Part shown: piece after piece, positions 22,482 through 36,099 of the stretch
How positions within the stretch are numbered: the stretch's first letter is position 1
Layout of the letters: every line of letters starts with the position of its first letter
DNA from: Combretum micranthum
Taxonomy: Eukaryota > Streptophyta > Magnoliopsida > Myrtales > Combretaceae
Length of the DNA stretch: 64,000 nucleotides
Direction: 5' to 3'
NCBI GenBank assembly: GCA_024138025.1
Contig: JAMXBD010001047.1
Coordinates: 62,001 to 126,000, forward strand
The notes under the pieces: generated by a model
What the model was told of the DNA's origin: nothing
Database searches by the model: none
What the model saw: only the letters and a program-made list of their open reading frames with translations
Made by a program: the position numbers and the translations under genes

Positions 22482-25400
22482 CTATCTTGTTTTGTCATAT
22501 CTAATTCTCTTCGTAAAGTGCAAAAAAAAATCCTCATACAAGGGTTTTGTAAAAATATCAACAATCTGATTATTTGTATCAATAAATTCTAAGCTAATAT
22601 CTCTATTTAGAACATGATCTCTAACAAAATGATGTCTAATTTCGATATGCTTGGTCCATAAGTGTTCAATTGGATTTTTTGTTAAGTTTATAGCACTTGT
22701 GTTATCACAACAAGTTGAAACATTTTCATATTTTAGACCATAATCAAGTGGGATTTGTTTCATTCATAAAACTTGTGCACAACAACTACTGATAGCTACA
22801 TACCTAGCTTCAGCATTTGAAAGTACAATCAAATTTTGCTTCTTTGAGTGCCAAGACATTAGAAAGTTCCCAAGAAAGTGGCATGTGCCACTTGTGCTTT
22901 TTCAATCTACTTTACACCAAACAAAGTTAGCATCAAAATCATCCAACAAGATCAATAGAGGTAAACTTTAGATACTACAAGTCAATTTCAATTGTGCCTG
23001 TAAGATACTTAAATATGCATTTTATTGCATTCAAGTGTGTTTCTTTTGGGAAAGATTGAAATCATGCACATATACACACCAAAACATGATATTAGGTCTG
23101 GAAGCTGTTAAATATAACAAGTTATCTATCATGCCTCTATAAAGCTTCTCATAAACGTTCTTTCTATTTTCATCTTTATCAAGTTTTACATTTGTGCTCA
23201 TAGGTGGAGGTTTAGATTTGCAATTATCCATTTTAAACCTTTTTCAAGAGTTCTTTGGTATATTTAGATTAACTGATGAAGGTTTCATTTTTAGATTGCT
23301 TTATTTTGAAGACCTATAAAACAATTGAGTTCTCCCATCATAGTCATTTCAAACTCATTCTTTATGAATTCAATAAATTCATTTATAAGACTCATTTTAG
23401 TAGCTCCAAACACAATATCATCCACATAGATTTGCACAATCAATGTATCTGACTTGTGATTTTTATAACAAAGTTATATCAATTTTTCCTTTAGAAAATT
23501 CATTATTTAAAAGGAAACTACTAAATCTTTCATACCAAGCTCTAGGAGCTTGCTTGAGATCATAAAGAGTTTTGTTTAATTTGAAGACATGATCCGAGAA
23601 TTCATTATTTTCAAAACCCGGTGATTGCTCTACATATGCTTCTTCTTTTATAAAACCATTTAAGAAAGCACTTTTGATATCCATTTGAAAAAGAGTAAAA
23701 ATTTTTAAAGTAGCAAATGCCAAAAGCATTCTAATTGCTTTTAATCTAGCAATAGGAACAAAGGTTTCATCAAAATTATATCCTTTGGCAACTAATTTAG
23801 CATTATTTATTGCTATTTATTCTAGATTTATCAAGCTTGTTTCTATAAATCCATTTGGTTCTAATAATAGGTCTATTATCAGGTCTATGAACCAATTTCC
23901 AAACTTCATTTTTTGTGAACTAGTTTAATTCATCTTGCATTGCATGTATCCTCAATTCATCTTTTAATTTTTTTTTAATATTTTTAGGCTCTGTTTGAGA
24001 TTCTTGTTTATACTTTATTAGAAGGTTTACCAATTATTAGATCTTTTGGATGTGATCTTACATATTTCCGTTCTTTAGGAAGATCATTATTAGCAGATTC
24101 ATACATAATATCCCTATTATGTTCATTTTCTTCTTTATTAGTATTTTCAAAAGAAAACTTATCCAAATCAACACAAACAACATCCACATCATCATTTGAA
24201 CATGAATAAGGCAAAGAATCATCAAAGGCAATATAAATTTATGCTTCTACAACTAATGTTCTCTTATTAAGTACTCAATAGGCATTACTAGTTAAAGAAT
24301 AATCTAGAAAGATTCCTTCATCAATTTTAGCATTAAACTTAGCTAATTGTTTTTTTCCATTGTTTAAAATACAACATTTAGTGCCAAAAGGACGTAAATA
24401 AGAAATGTCAGGTCTTTTTCCTTTTCGAAGCTCATAGGGAGTTTTCTTGAGACTTAGTCTTATGAAAACTCTATTTGATATATAACAGGCAATATTTACA
24501 ACTTCAGCCCAAAAATATTTTGGTAAATTGTTTTCACAAAACATGGTTCTAGCTATTTCAATTAAGGTTTTGTTTTTTCTTTCAGCCACACCATTTTGTT
24601 GTCAAGTTCTAGGTGTTGAAAAAGTATAGTCAATGCCATATTTACTACAAAAATCATCCAGTTCTAATTTTCAAATTCTCCTCTATGATCAATTTGAATA
24701 GATAAAATCGTAAGACTTTTTTCAGTTTGGAATTTCTTGCAATATCTAAAAAAGACATGGCTTGTTTCGTCTTTAGATGCAAGGAAGAAAGTACATGTAT
24801 ATATAGTGAAGTCATCAACAATAATTAAGGTATATTTCTTACCTCTCAAACTTGGAGTTTAAGTAGAACCAAATAAGTCCATATGCAATAGTTTTAATGG
24901 CCTAGAAGTAGAAATAACATCCTTATCTTTAAAAGAAGTCTTAGTTTGTTTTCTTTGTTGACATGTCTGACAAATCTTATCTTTTTGAAATTTATTTTTG
25001 GTAAACCTTTGATAAGATTCTTTTTAACAAGTTTTGAAATTACATCCATATTAGAATGTCCCAATTTTCCATGCCATAGCCAACAATTATCATTTTGGAA
25101 ATATAGACATGTTTCATTTGATAATTTAAAAACATCTAAAGTGATTTTATAAATATTTCTTTGTCTATATCCTTCAAAATGTGCTTAGTTGTTGTCAATT
25201 CTTTCAATAGAATATTTATTTGCAAAAAATGTTGCTCTAAAACTATTATCACATAATTGACTTACATTAAGTAAGTTATGTTTTAGATCATCAACCAGCA
25301 ACACATTTTTAATAATTAAATCTTTATTTATAAGAATGTTAACTTCACAAAAAATAGTTGATTTGCGACTATCTTCAAAGATAAGATTCCCTTGACCTTC

Positions 25401-27146
25401 AAGTCTAGAGATGTGAACTTGGGTGCGTCTCCAGTTATGTATTTATAGCAACCACCGTCTAAATATGTACCATTTGTCGTTCCCACTTGAAAATCCCCAC
25501 AAAACAGAGCATTATTTTTTTAGTACCCATTTGAGTTTGGCTCGTGTTTGGTTAGATGAAACAAGAATCTCTTTCTTAAGAACCCAAATCAGCTTGCTTT
25601 TATGATTCAAATATATGGTTTTTCTTATTTCACAATTGTGTGCGATATGACCAAATTTGCCATAATAATTATATGTTCCATGGGTGGCTTTTACAAAACA
25701 ATTTTTGTAGGACTTGCAACTACTTTATCTACTATAGCCAATTCCATATTTATTTGAATCACATCTTTGATCTCCAAGAAGTATGTTTAAATTTTTTTTA
25801 CATTTGTGAACTTGGCTATAGTTGTTTTTGAATAATTTAAACTAGATTTTAGAAAAATTTTCATTTTTAGTGTTCTAGTTCTTTAAGAATTTCATTACAA
25901 GTGCTGACACATTCAACATTATTATTTATAGTTTTAATTTCAAGATCAAGCAAGTCATTTTCAACTGTTAATGTTTCATTGATTTTTCTTAACTCATCAT
26001 TTTTACTTTTTAGCTTCTTACACTTATTATTCATTTTATCATTTTATAATTTTTTTAGATTATTTATTTCTTCGTGCAATTTTTCATTTTCTATTTTAAC
26101 TTCTTCATACTTGTTTTGAAATTTATCTAGCTCTTCTCCTACTTCCATCTTTAATGTTTTATGCATGCTATTGTTTTTTCTCTACTTTAACTAACTTACA
26201 ACATACTTTATCATACATAAAATACAACTCATCATACGAATGTGAAGAGGGGAAATTTACCTCATCATCCAATGTTATAAAGCACATATTCTCATCTAAG
26301 TCACTTGACTTATCATCACTCCAAGTGGCAATGAGTGCCTTTTTGGATCCTTTTGCATGCCTTTTTGAGTAGTGGATAATATTGTTAGATGTATCCTAGC
26401 TTATAACATTTATATCACGTTATCACATCTTTTTTTTTTTTGGTATCTTGATAAGTTGCTGTCATCATCTACTCTCTATGTTTTGTTGCTGAGTCTCATG
26501 AACTTTTTAAGATTTTTGGCCATTAGGACAAGTTCCTCATTCTCATCATCATCGCTTGGAATCTTGACTTATGGCTTTTAAGGTAATCGCCTTCTTGTTT
26601 GATTCCTTTGCTTGCTTTTAAATAAGTTCATGCGTTTTGAGTGCTCCAAGGAGTTCTTTACTCATAGCACTTAAGTCTCGTGTTTCTTTTATAACAGTTC
26701 TTTTTGCTTCCCAATCCTAGGTAGTAACTTAAGAAGTTTAGAATTTATTTCCAAGTTATTAAAATTCTTCTTAAGTGCACCTCAGGAATTTATGATTTTA
26801 ATGAATCTATTATGCATCCCATCATAATAGATTCATTTGGAAGCATTTTAAAGTTTTCAAACTATCCACATAAAAGACTTTTTTTTATCTCTAACTCTAG
26901 AAGTTCCTTCATAAGTTTTTCTTATTTATCCCATATTTCTTTAGCAGATTTACATGTATAAATTCTATTGAAATCACTTTCATTCAGTCCATAATGCAAA
27001 ATATTCATAGCAAATTCATTCAAATCTAATCTCTTCCAATCTTCTTCATTGTAATCTCTTTCTTCCTTTCCTTCTATAGTTAAAGACTCATTTTTTATAA
27101 CATTCCAAATTAATCTATTTTGATCTCTTAGAAAAATTTTCACCAT
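22482..27146 (-). pseudogene. Copia gag-pol polyprotein, degenerate
   Basis: Domains appear in order on the minus strand. Gag (UBN2) is at 26922-27146 ('AKEIWDK'). A zinc-knuckle remnant 'CNYYGKFGHIAHNC' lies near 25650, and protease-region remnants near 25200-25400. Integrase is at 24664-24849 ('TLIIVDDFT') and 24275-24589 ('MAERKNKTLIEIARTM'). Reverse transcriptase is at 23463-23729 ('FQMDIKSAFLNGFI', 'LKQAPRAWYERF') and continues at 23031-23231. RNase H is at 22482-22763 ('CDNTSAINLTKNP', 'KHIEIRHHFVRD', 'DIFTKPL'). Frames change between pieces and internal stops are present, so no functional polyprotein can be made. Confidence 0.9.
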
Positions 27147-27285
27147 GCACTGCCAGTATGGCTAGTTTTAGTTACCCCTAGTTAGAAGTGGTGGTCTATT
27201 TATAGCTTGCTCCTCTAAAAACCTAGTGCATTAAATGTCATAATCTTTACTCTATATGCGATAAAGCACAAAAAATAGAGAGGAA

Positions 27286-27297
27286 GCTTTGATACCA
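27286..27297 (-). other. Primer binding site of the copia element
   Basis: The minus strand reads TGGTATCAAAGC, one difference from the initiator-Met tRNA complement, two bases inside the 5' LTR edge. Confidence 0.85.
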
Positions 27298-27299
27298 AA

Positions 27300-28535
27300 T
27301 GAAAACGTGAAACCACACTAGAGAATACTCAAGAGGGGCAAAGGGGTGAATTGAGCATTTGCCCTAAAAAGCTCAAACAACTAATTTTAATGCAACAAAT
27401 GAAATAGCAATGGATAATATACAACAGATTATAATATGAAATGTGAAAGAGATAAAGATAGAAAACTTGAGTCTGGATTTAACGTGGAGTTCGCCTACTT
27501 CCTACTTTCTACGATCCACCAATGCCTCCAATCGAAGACTTCATTACTACTTTATTTATCACCAAATAAATAAGCTCAAGCTAAGTAATATACCACTTTT
27601 ATAACATTTAAGAAATAAAACATTTTCTTTCTCTCTCTGCATGTTCACTGATAGATAGCAAATACAAGAATGAGCATTAGAATATTTTTCTCTCTCTTTC
27701 TAGATATTTATAAGTTAATGAGTAAGAGAACAAGAAAATCAATGATTTTTTTTTGACAAATAAAGACACTTTTTCACTTCCACACTTCTCTTGTCTTTTG
27801 AATCTCCTAAGGATAAGTATTTATAGCTTTCAAAAATTCAAATGTCCGTTAGAGATAACGTTTTTAAGTCACCAAGCATTAAATGCCTTTCAATAGCTCT
27901 TTTCACCACATTAACTCATGCTTTTAAACTGTCACACTCTCATTTTAGCCCTTAACCAAGTCTTTACTCATGTGACTCTTTGCGTCTTGAATCCAAACTT
28001 GTTGCTCTTCAAACTTATTGTGCCTTACATTCATCACATCTTATTTTTGACCTTCGACTAGAGTTGTGTATGTTTGACCTTGTCGAGTGTTGGTTTTGAG
28101 CTTATCATGCCCTAACCATTTAATACGTCAAGCCATCAATGTGACCCATGACCAAGACTATGCATTTTTTTTAATTTATCGAGCTTTGGACTTTTAGCTT
28201 ATCGTATCTTGAGGAGTGGACTCGTTGAGCCATCAACATAACCCTTAACCAATGACTTTGCATTTTTGATTACCGAGCTTTGGTCTTAAATTTGGTGTGC
28301 CTTAGTGAATGAAATAGTCTAGCTCTCAACTTGCCCCTTGACTAAAACTGTTCATCACTAATTTGTTCTTGTTAAAACTAGCACAATCTCTATAAAAAAA
28401 CCAACATACACATATATTCTAGTATATTATTTATCATATTATTTGACTAATTAAGTACAATTTTTCACAATTAAATAGTTAATTGGTACATTATATTGTA
28501 TCATCAAAATCCATATTGAACATACAAGTTCAACA
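27300..28535 (-). repeat. 5' LTR of the copia element
   Basis: 1236 bp, TG...CA bounded, outer edge followed by the target duplication CTTTA. Aligns along its length with the split 3' LTR and with solo LTRs at 37969-39074 (opposite orientation) and 57581-58651. Confidence 0.9.
27817..27825 (-). promoter_or_regulatory. LTR TATA box
   Basis: The minus strand reads TATAAATAC. The same nonamer lies at the corresponding place in the other three LTRs of this family (14700-14708, 38538-38546, 58084-58092), so it is probably the LTR promoter. Confidence 0.6.
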
Positions 28536-28540
28536 CTTTA

Positions 28541-30549
28541 AGTATCCATGACAAACTTGCTATTGTTACAAGGAAATTCTAAAAATTCTATAAAAGAAGT
28601 CAAAATGCTAAGAGAACAAATTTGAAAAAGGATCTTAAATATGAACCTAGGCATCTAAGAACAAAATGGATTCAAATGATAAGAAAAAAGAAACTGTCAA
28701 TCATGAATGTAGCTAGCATGGATATACCAAACATGATTATCCAACATTTGAGAAGTTTATGTATAATATAAAGAAAAAATCATGATGATTACATGAAGCA
28801 ATGTAGGAGACTTTAATAATAAATTTAAAAATGAGAAGATGATCAATATTTATCTCATATATGCCACTAGTGTAAGTAATGAAAGGTATATAAAAAGGAA
28901 ATGTCAAATTTAGTAATTAAATTTTATCTATCATATGTCAAGTTTGTTCTTTTCGTATAAGTCTGCTTTATTAAGGGCCAATTGACATTGTTGTTTTCAA
29001 TTTGACCTAACCATGGATAGTTTACTTCTATATCATTTTTCCCCTTAATTCAAGTTAGTTTATTAATTGTCTAATTTTTTAAATGAAATACTAGAGTTTT
29101 TACTTGTGTTGAACGATTATGGGGTTTTAGTCCATGTCAAGATGAGACAAACAAAGTTAGGGGACATAGTGAGAATACCTACAAAAGAAAATGAAATCAA
29201 AAGATAAAAAAAAATAAAGAGAATTGATTAAAAGCTCACAAAATCAAGGTGCTAGCAATAGAAGATATATGACATCAAAGAGTTGAGACAAGGCTTAGAG
29301 AAAGAGATGTGATTATTATGTAGTTTGTGGATATATCCCCTCTATATATTTGGTACAAAAAGAGATCACTTATTATCAAGGAAGTAATCAAAAGAAAAGA
29401 AAAAAAAAAAAAAGGTACTCTTTATACATGGAATCCAAGTGGATCTATGTTTTAGAATTAAGATATTCTACTTACTTTGCGTTGCAAGAATTACGATAAG
29501 AAAGCAAGGTTATCGAAATCTAAATACTAGCTACTCTAAACATATAATAGAAGATGTGTTAAGCTTCATTTCTTTATAATAAACTAATAGGCGTTAGCAT
29601 TTGAACATAGTAAAAGGAAAAAATAATTGGTACAACATTTTGCTAATGGATAGGTAAAGATGTAATCTTCTAAAGATCATTCATTTTTGTAATGAAGATT
29701 ACAAATTTTCTTTGAAAATAATCACTGGGTTGGTTTTCATATAGATTAAGAAAAGGCAATTTTTTATTAACATTTCATTTGATAGTTTACATCAAATTCA
29801 TCATGAAAAATATTTTTGACCTTTATCTTTAATTAAATGTGGATTTTACTTAAATAAAACTTTTGAAAAAAAATCACTTGCTTAAATTCAATAGTTATGT
29901 TTTGCAACAATTAAATATAAACAAACAAATAAAATTATCTTTCAATACAAAAGAAATAAATGAGTACAACTAAGCCCCCATGCGTCATTTAAATGATTTT
30001 TATACCAATTAAGGCTCGTAGTTAAGAGGAAATAAGCAAGATTCACCAACAGTAAATGATTTCTTTGGAGTTATGTGGGAAATGTTCTTGGTACCAAAAA
30101 ATTATACTTTCCAAAAATTTATAAAATTTGCTAAGGAGATACAAATGGTAAGTGAAACAATAGAGGAAGCTAGAAGGTAATGAGCACTTCTCTCTCTCTC
30201 TCTTTCATTTTTCACAAACCCTAGTGTAAACTAATCTCAATATCTGCATATCTACCACATTTAATGTTAGATTTGGGTAGCGTATATAAATTTTGATTTA
30301 TCAGTTTAATGTTTCCACCACTACAAGTCATGCCAACAAATTTTGGTGGTTTGAAGGTTGTAGATCAAGCAAAAAAAAAAAATATATATATATATATATA
30401 TAGCAACATTTAGAATAAGCGGTTTTTTAATGTATTTGTTTTTTTTCTTTTATCTCTTATACGGGTGATGCTATCCCTTTTATGGGAATGTGATCTCTGA
30501 TTAGATGATTTGATTCTCTTGGGATATTATATCCCCTGTGTGGTAGAGG
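28541..30549. other. Gene-free flank, presumed far side of the split copia relic
   Basis: By the nested-insertion model this continues the gag relic that stops at 14132, but no domain is readable. It contains an A-run near 29398-29413, a CT tract near 30188-30203 and an (AT)n tract at about 30380-30401. Confidence 0.4.
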
Positions 30550-31638
30550 TAAGCATGGTACAGCTCAATTCAGTTCACACCAAACCAAACTAACCTAAAA
30601 ATTATGGTTATGTTATTTTTGCAAAATCAAACCTAACTATATGGTTTGGTTTGCTAATTTTTTGAACCAAAAAAATGGTTTGGTATACGGTTTGAACCAT
30701 TTATTATTCCCTCTATTTTTTTAATAAAAAATTAGATGCTTTCATTGCATGAAAATAATGAAAAATTACATGTGCAGTTTGAGTGTTAAATTATGGTTAA
30801 ATGTCAATGAATTTGGGAGATTGATGATGGAAATCTTAGGCAATTGAAGATTTAATAAAGATGGAAAATCAAATTATTAATTGTATGGAGGACAAATTAG
30901 AATTGCATTCTAACTTAGATTTGAGGATTGCTATGAAAAACAATAAGAATAGTAGTTACAACAATGTCTTGGTGATAGGCATTGTGCGGTTTTACTTGCT
31001 TATTTTAAAAGAAAAGGCTTTCAACCTCAAAATAAACTAGAATTGTTTTATATTTAGTATAATTTCACATATCCACAAGATACAGAATAAGTACAAATAT
31101 TATCTTGATGAACCCATAATTAAAAAAACAACAAACTTTCAAACACCCTAATGGAGAAAAACATGATACATGATTAAAATCATTAGTTACAGTGAGACAA
31201 AGTTAACCTGTTACATTGGTGGCAAAACCTCTGTTCAATACCACTAATAATGACTTTGGGAGACTTTAAATAGTCAAGTAAGACAAGTTCAAAGATGCAA
31301 ACGATAGACGATGACAGATGGCTAACGGGAATGAGAATCAAAGGGTTTGATTTGCTCATGCCATTATGACTTGCGTCTACTGGCTCTATAACAACTTGCT
31401 AGGTTAGATTTGTAAGATTAGTGTATGTTTCTTAGGCTGGGCCAACTTCATGTAAAAGTGAGACTCTTTTCCTGTTATAAATATATTTAGTTTTAGGGTT
31501 TGGTTCGATTTAAATCGATAGGTTCGTTCATAGAACCGCGAACTGAATATTACTTTTCCAAACCGAACGAATTAGGAAAAAAAAAGAACTTTTAGTTCAG
31601 TTTTGTACGGTTCGTAGTTCGGTTGGAGTTTTTGCCTA
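30550..31638. mobile_element. Relic hAT-like element
   Basis: Both ends carry GGTTTGG/CGGTTCGG-type motifs like those of hAT subterminal regions. The edges TAAGCATGG (left) and TAGGCAAAAACTCC (right, opposite strand) are weakly inverted. No target duplication was found, and there is no coding sequence. Confidence 0.35.
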
Positions 31639-32635
31639 ACCTTATTGTGCAGAACATTTTGGCTATAAAAGATATGTTTCCATTTATACATATAGGTTCT
31701 CGTAACCCCAACTCTTCATTTGTTAGTTTTACATTGATTTATGTAATCAATGTAATTTCTTTCTAATGAATGAAATTAATCTTCTTTACTAGCAAAAAGA
31801 AAAAAAAAAGTGAAACAGTAAAGCAACATACATGGAGTAAAATAATCTAAACATAAAATCATTTGAAGTCAATTAAAGTCAAACAATATCCAATTTTGTC
31901 CCTAAACCTAAATTTTTGAAGATTCAAAGACAATGAAAGTAGGAAAATGAGATAATTTAAAGTAAGGAAATAGTTTTATGCAAGAATAAACCAAAAGAAA
32001 TCAATAATAGTAGTGAAACTAGTTAAGATTTACACGTGTAATTTGGACACTTAAGATTATGCGGCATGATACAATCTAAATAAAAGTAAACAAAACCTAC
32101 CTCTTTAAACCCTATGTCACGGGTCTTGTCTTTTCTCTTTCCTTCCATTCATTTGTTTTCATCTCCTTTTCATTTACACACTATGCCTCTCAAATGGTTT
32201 TCACTTGGTAAACTCTTAAATTGTATACCTTAATTACTAAATTAAGCCTAATTAGCCAATTAGCTAGAGATTGAACTAATTTATCTTCTTCTTTATCCTT
32301 TTCCATATGGAAAGGAAAAGAATTAGTCATCTTAAGTGAAGTTTAGAGCTAGGAATTTCAAATTATTAGCTAAAAAGGTAGGTAATTAGCAAAGTTAGTA
32401 AGATTAAGCATGTATTTGAACTTCTATTAAGTTTTAGTAACATAGGCAACTTGTATTGGTTATAAATGGTAAGAAATCAACTACTAAGCTTTTTGTGAGG
32501 TAACATGAGCTACAAGAGAATTCTAAGAAGTGATTCTATTAGCTTTATAAGAGAATAAGTCCTATCTAGCTAGCAATTATAGTTAGATGTTGATGGAAAG
32601 TTGTATGCATGTGTGTACGGCAGTGGCTTATAGCA
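31639..32635. other. Gene-free spacer
   Basis: No gene, repeat unit or element edge recognised; AT-rich. Confidence 0.4.
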
Positions 32636-34111
32636 TGTGTTGGGTTTCCAGGGTTTTAGGATTTATAAAGATCAAATCTTTTGTAGCAGAATTCAAAAAG
32701 AAAACCGTAATCCAGTATCAATGTGTTTTGATTAGATTAAAACAAAATAAATAGTTTGAATTTATATCTTTAACATTGAAGCTTAGAATCAATTGGCAAA
32801 TCAAATCTTTAGGTACCGTGAATTCGCAATCCCCTCTACCACATCCACATGAATGAACATTCCTTCAAAAAGATCATTCTTGTGCTAGTATTATCTAGAA
32901 CACTTCTAGATAAGATTGGGAAAATTTTACTCACAACTCTCATGTTTCTCTCTTTTAGGGTTTACAAAATTTTTCTACAGGTTTAATGTTGACAACACAT
33001 GTCATTAACCCTAAAAGAAAGCTCTTATATCTTATTTATAATAATGTCAATATGAATAATAACATTAGTGTCCCTAATCTTATTAGGGATAAATTAATTT
33101 ATTAACATAAAATTCCTAGTCCAATTAGGAATTATTATCATTCTTAATAAATTATATATATTTATTATTCTTAACAAATTAAGATTAATAATAAATAAAT
33201 TTATTATTCTCGCTAGACTTATTTAAATTTAGTCAATGATCCTTTTTTTTTATTCTTTTATGTGTGACCTATAGGTTCATTTAATGTTGGTTATTGACCT
33301 AAAACCATTTTAGCCAACAAAACATCAACAGCCTCTAGTAAGACATTATGTTTACACAAATTAAGTGAAGATCGGTGATCCGATTTTTACCTGATCCATA
33401 ACTTATGTCATTATTCTTTTTGTCACATGATATATAGATTGAATATAAGGCATGGATGGTGTCACCCTTATATCGTTCAATCTTATCATTTCTAGATCTC
33501 CAAGTAAACTAATAAAATAAATGAAATTGATCGCACTATCAATTCATATGAGCACGGTCATGCATTTCTCAGTTCCACTTATCGAGGGGCCTAGAGATAT
33601 CTTTCTCATAAGAGGAGAACAAATCTCATCTTAATCACTCAACTTCCAATGATTTACATTATGCCAATCACAGCCTTTATAATTATCCGATCACATATAA
33701 CGTTTAATTGAGTTGAATCATAATGTTCCTTATGTTGAAACCTATAGGGATTTCAGGTCTAAGAATACATTGACATTGTTATTGTGAGAATCACTTATGA
33801 TATTAATCCATATAGTGATCTCATACTAGATCAGCCCAGTACATAGTCCTCTAATATGTGCTTATGAGTTTGATTTGTATCCCCATACAAATGACATCTC
33901 ATGACTATCAAACAAAAACTCATACTAGATTTAATTCATTATTATTCCCACAATAAAGAATATCTATGGACTTTTAGAATAATTAAATTATTCATGGATC
34001 TTATTATAAAGTAAACATACAAACAATATAATAGAAATGCCTCTGTATCAATAATATATATATATAATGATAATATCGAGTACTTAGCCTAGGGCACAAT
34101 CATTAGCAACA
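32636..34111. mobile_element. Probable solo LTR, about 1.47 kb
   Basis: It begins TGTGTTGGGTTTCC and ends near ...GCACAATCATTAGCAACA, a TGTTG...CAACA-type LTR frame. There is no internal domain, primer site or polypurine tract on either side. TAGCA occurs at 32631-32635 and 34104-34108, and GCATG/ACATG is an alternative flank pair, so the exact edges and target duplication are unresolved. Family not identified. Confidence 0.5.
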
Positions 34112-34712
34112 TGGTTATGGCATGTGGGGTATATTGAGATGAAATGTGTCTATTTGATGTTAATTTCATGTTTAGCCACTTGGTCGTGGAGTAATATGTG
34201 GGTTTATAAGAAATCTCAATAGTTGATGTTGGTAATATGGATTTACGATGATTTAAGCTAAAATTGCATATATTAAAGGCTAGAATTAAAAGAAGGTTAA
34301 TATTGCATTTGATACTTAAACTTTTCCCAAATATACATTTAACTACTGGAAATTTAAACTAGTTAATTTAATATCATATCAAAGTTTGGTTTAATAATTA
34401 TGTGATATTTGTTGTGTGGCTACTTGTCCAACAAGTAACAACATTAGACTAATTTTTTAGCCCAATTACAACTCTAAGAAGATGGGGCAGTTAGGCGCTT
34501 AAGCCCCCCTAAATGCATAGGTAAGCTTGGCTTCTAGTTGATAGAAGGAATTCACAACTAGTATGAATGACTTAAGGTTAGATGGAGTTGTGATATGGTT
34601 ATCTAAGTGTTATGGGCTCTTAGATAGAACATCACAATGGACAGTGCTCATCATAAAACAGATTCAATAGATGATTTTATACAAGACTACTTCTTTATTT
34701 TTCTTTTCGGCA

Positions 34713-34725
34713 TGGTATTAGAGGC
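34713..34725 (+). other. Relic copia primer binding site
   Basis: TGGTATTAGAGGC resembles the initiator-Met tRNA primer site. It is preceded by an LTR-like CA end and followed by an ATG with an Asn/Gln-rich start, as in copia gag. No further domains are readable. Confidence 0.35.
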
Positions 34726-35694
34726 TTTGTCAACCCATGATTAACAACAACCAAAGTCAAAACCCTTCCATTCCTTATTTTTTATTTTTTTATTTTTTTT
34801 GTTTAGCACAAGTCATGTCCATATTTGTATTTCTAGGATGCTAAAGAGACACTGTTTGTTGGCTTTTATTTAAAAAATTTAACATGTTGGGTGTTGCATT
34901 ATAAAAAGTGTACGAGACATGTGAGTATGAGTCTGTTCACTATTGTAATGGGCTTCATTGCTCGGTTTTTAACATTTCAAGTATGGACAATGATAGCTTT
35001 GTGGACTTACACTATGATTTGCTAGATTATAGTACAAGGATTATAATTAATGTGGTTTATCATGCAAGGCTTTTTAAAGAGGATAGAAATGATGACTATA
35101 CATATTAAACTTAAACTTAGGTCCATAGTTTTAGGTGTGGACTACTGCCACTTAATGAGGCCCTAGATTTCATGTTTATGGATAAATATATTTTTGGTAA
35201 TTTTTTATTTGCTATAGGTTAATTTTACATGTTGTAAAACTTGAAAATCATGGAAAAATAGTATGAACTCTACAGGATTTTCTATAAAACTTAATGAATA
35301 ATTTCTTAAGTAAAATAAGCTAGAAACACACATAGCTAAGATTACCTTATATCTATATATATATATATATATATAGTGATCCACGTGGTTAAACTAATAG
35401 GTCTGATATACTCAAGGTGTGACATAGACTTTTAAATAGAATATGTGAATTGTAATTTACATTATATTGTAAACAAAATGGGATTAACCTTAAATTTACT
35501 ACACTTTAAATACTCTAACAAAGGGGTATTATATATAGAAAGAATAGGATGATCAAAGACAATCTGCACAATGATTAATGAAAATGGGATCACCAAGTAC
35601 TTTTATGCCGAAGTAGTGAACACTATATTAGCAATCACCTAAATTTTATTAAGCTTTGAAAAAAGTACAACTAGGCTACGTGCATTTGCTATGC

Positions 35695-35756
35695 TCTTCT
35701 TCTTCTTCTTCTTCTTCTTCTTCTTGTTCCTCTCTCTCTCTCCCTCTCTCTCTCTC
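35695..35756. repeat. Compound (TCT)n / (CT)n microsatellite
   Basis: About ten TCT triplets at 35695-35725, then a CT tract at 35729-35756 with one CCC interruption. Confidence 0.9.
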
Positions 35757-36099
35757 GTGCAACTTATTATATTATTATAAGTGGATCAAATATTGGCATA
35801 TGACCCTTGATTAATATGAACATTTCATTTTTTTTTTCTCTCTCTCATATTTGATTTATCTATAAGACATTTGTTGTTCCTGATGTATTGTCCCAATGGT
35901 GTCTCACCAATTACAATAAGTGGTGAAATTAATAAAAAAAGTTATCCTAATTCATGTTATATATTTATGGTAAACTACACTAGACGTATCAACATTTGGA
36001 GGTAAATTCTTTTAAAGAATCAACGTTTCAAATAATTAAAAAAGTATTTAATATTTTGTAAAACGAGCCAAATGAAGAATCAAGAAAGTTAGTTAGAAC

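Larger units (their letters stand above)
14133..28535 (-). mobile_element. Full-length Ty1/copia element with nested hAT insertions
   Basis: The element runs on the minus strand from the 5' LTR (27300-28535) to the 3' LTR (14133-15142 plus 21540-21813, split by an insertion). Identical 5-bp target duplications CTTTA lie at 14128-14132 and 28536-28540. Primer binding site, polypurine tract and all polyprotein domains are in copia order. Without its insertions the element is about 8.0 kb with LTRs near 1.25 kb. The LTRs differ at many positions and the polyprotein is broken, so the insertion is old and non-autonomous. Lineage is probably Tork-like, judged from the RT motifs and tract style; not certain. 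Confidence 0.93.
34112..36091. other. Gene-free spacer with copia relic and microsatellites
   Basis: No intact gene. The open frame at 34908-35108 has no recognisable domain. (AT)n at about 35353-35375. Confidence 0.4.

Noticed and set aside
30185..30401. Possible regulatory CT and AT tracts
   Set aside because: Simple microsatellites far from any gene; no support for function.
34908..35108. 66-residue frame downstream of the copia-like primer site
   Set aside because: Does not resemble gag or any family I recognise; single short frame in AT-rich DNA.
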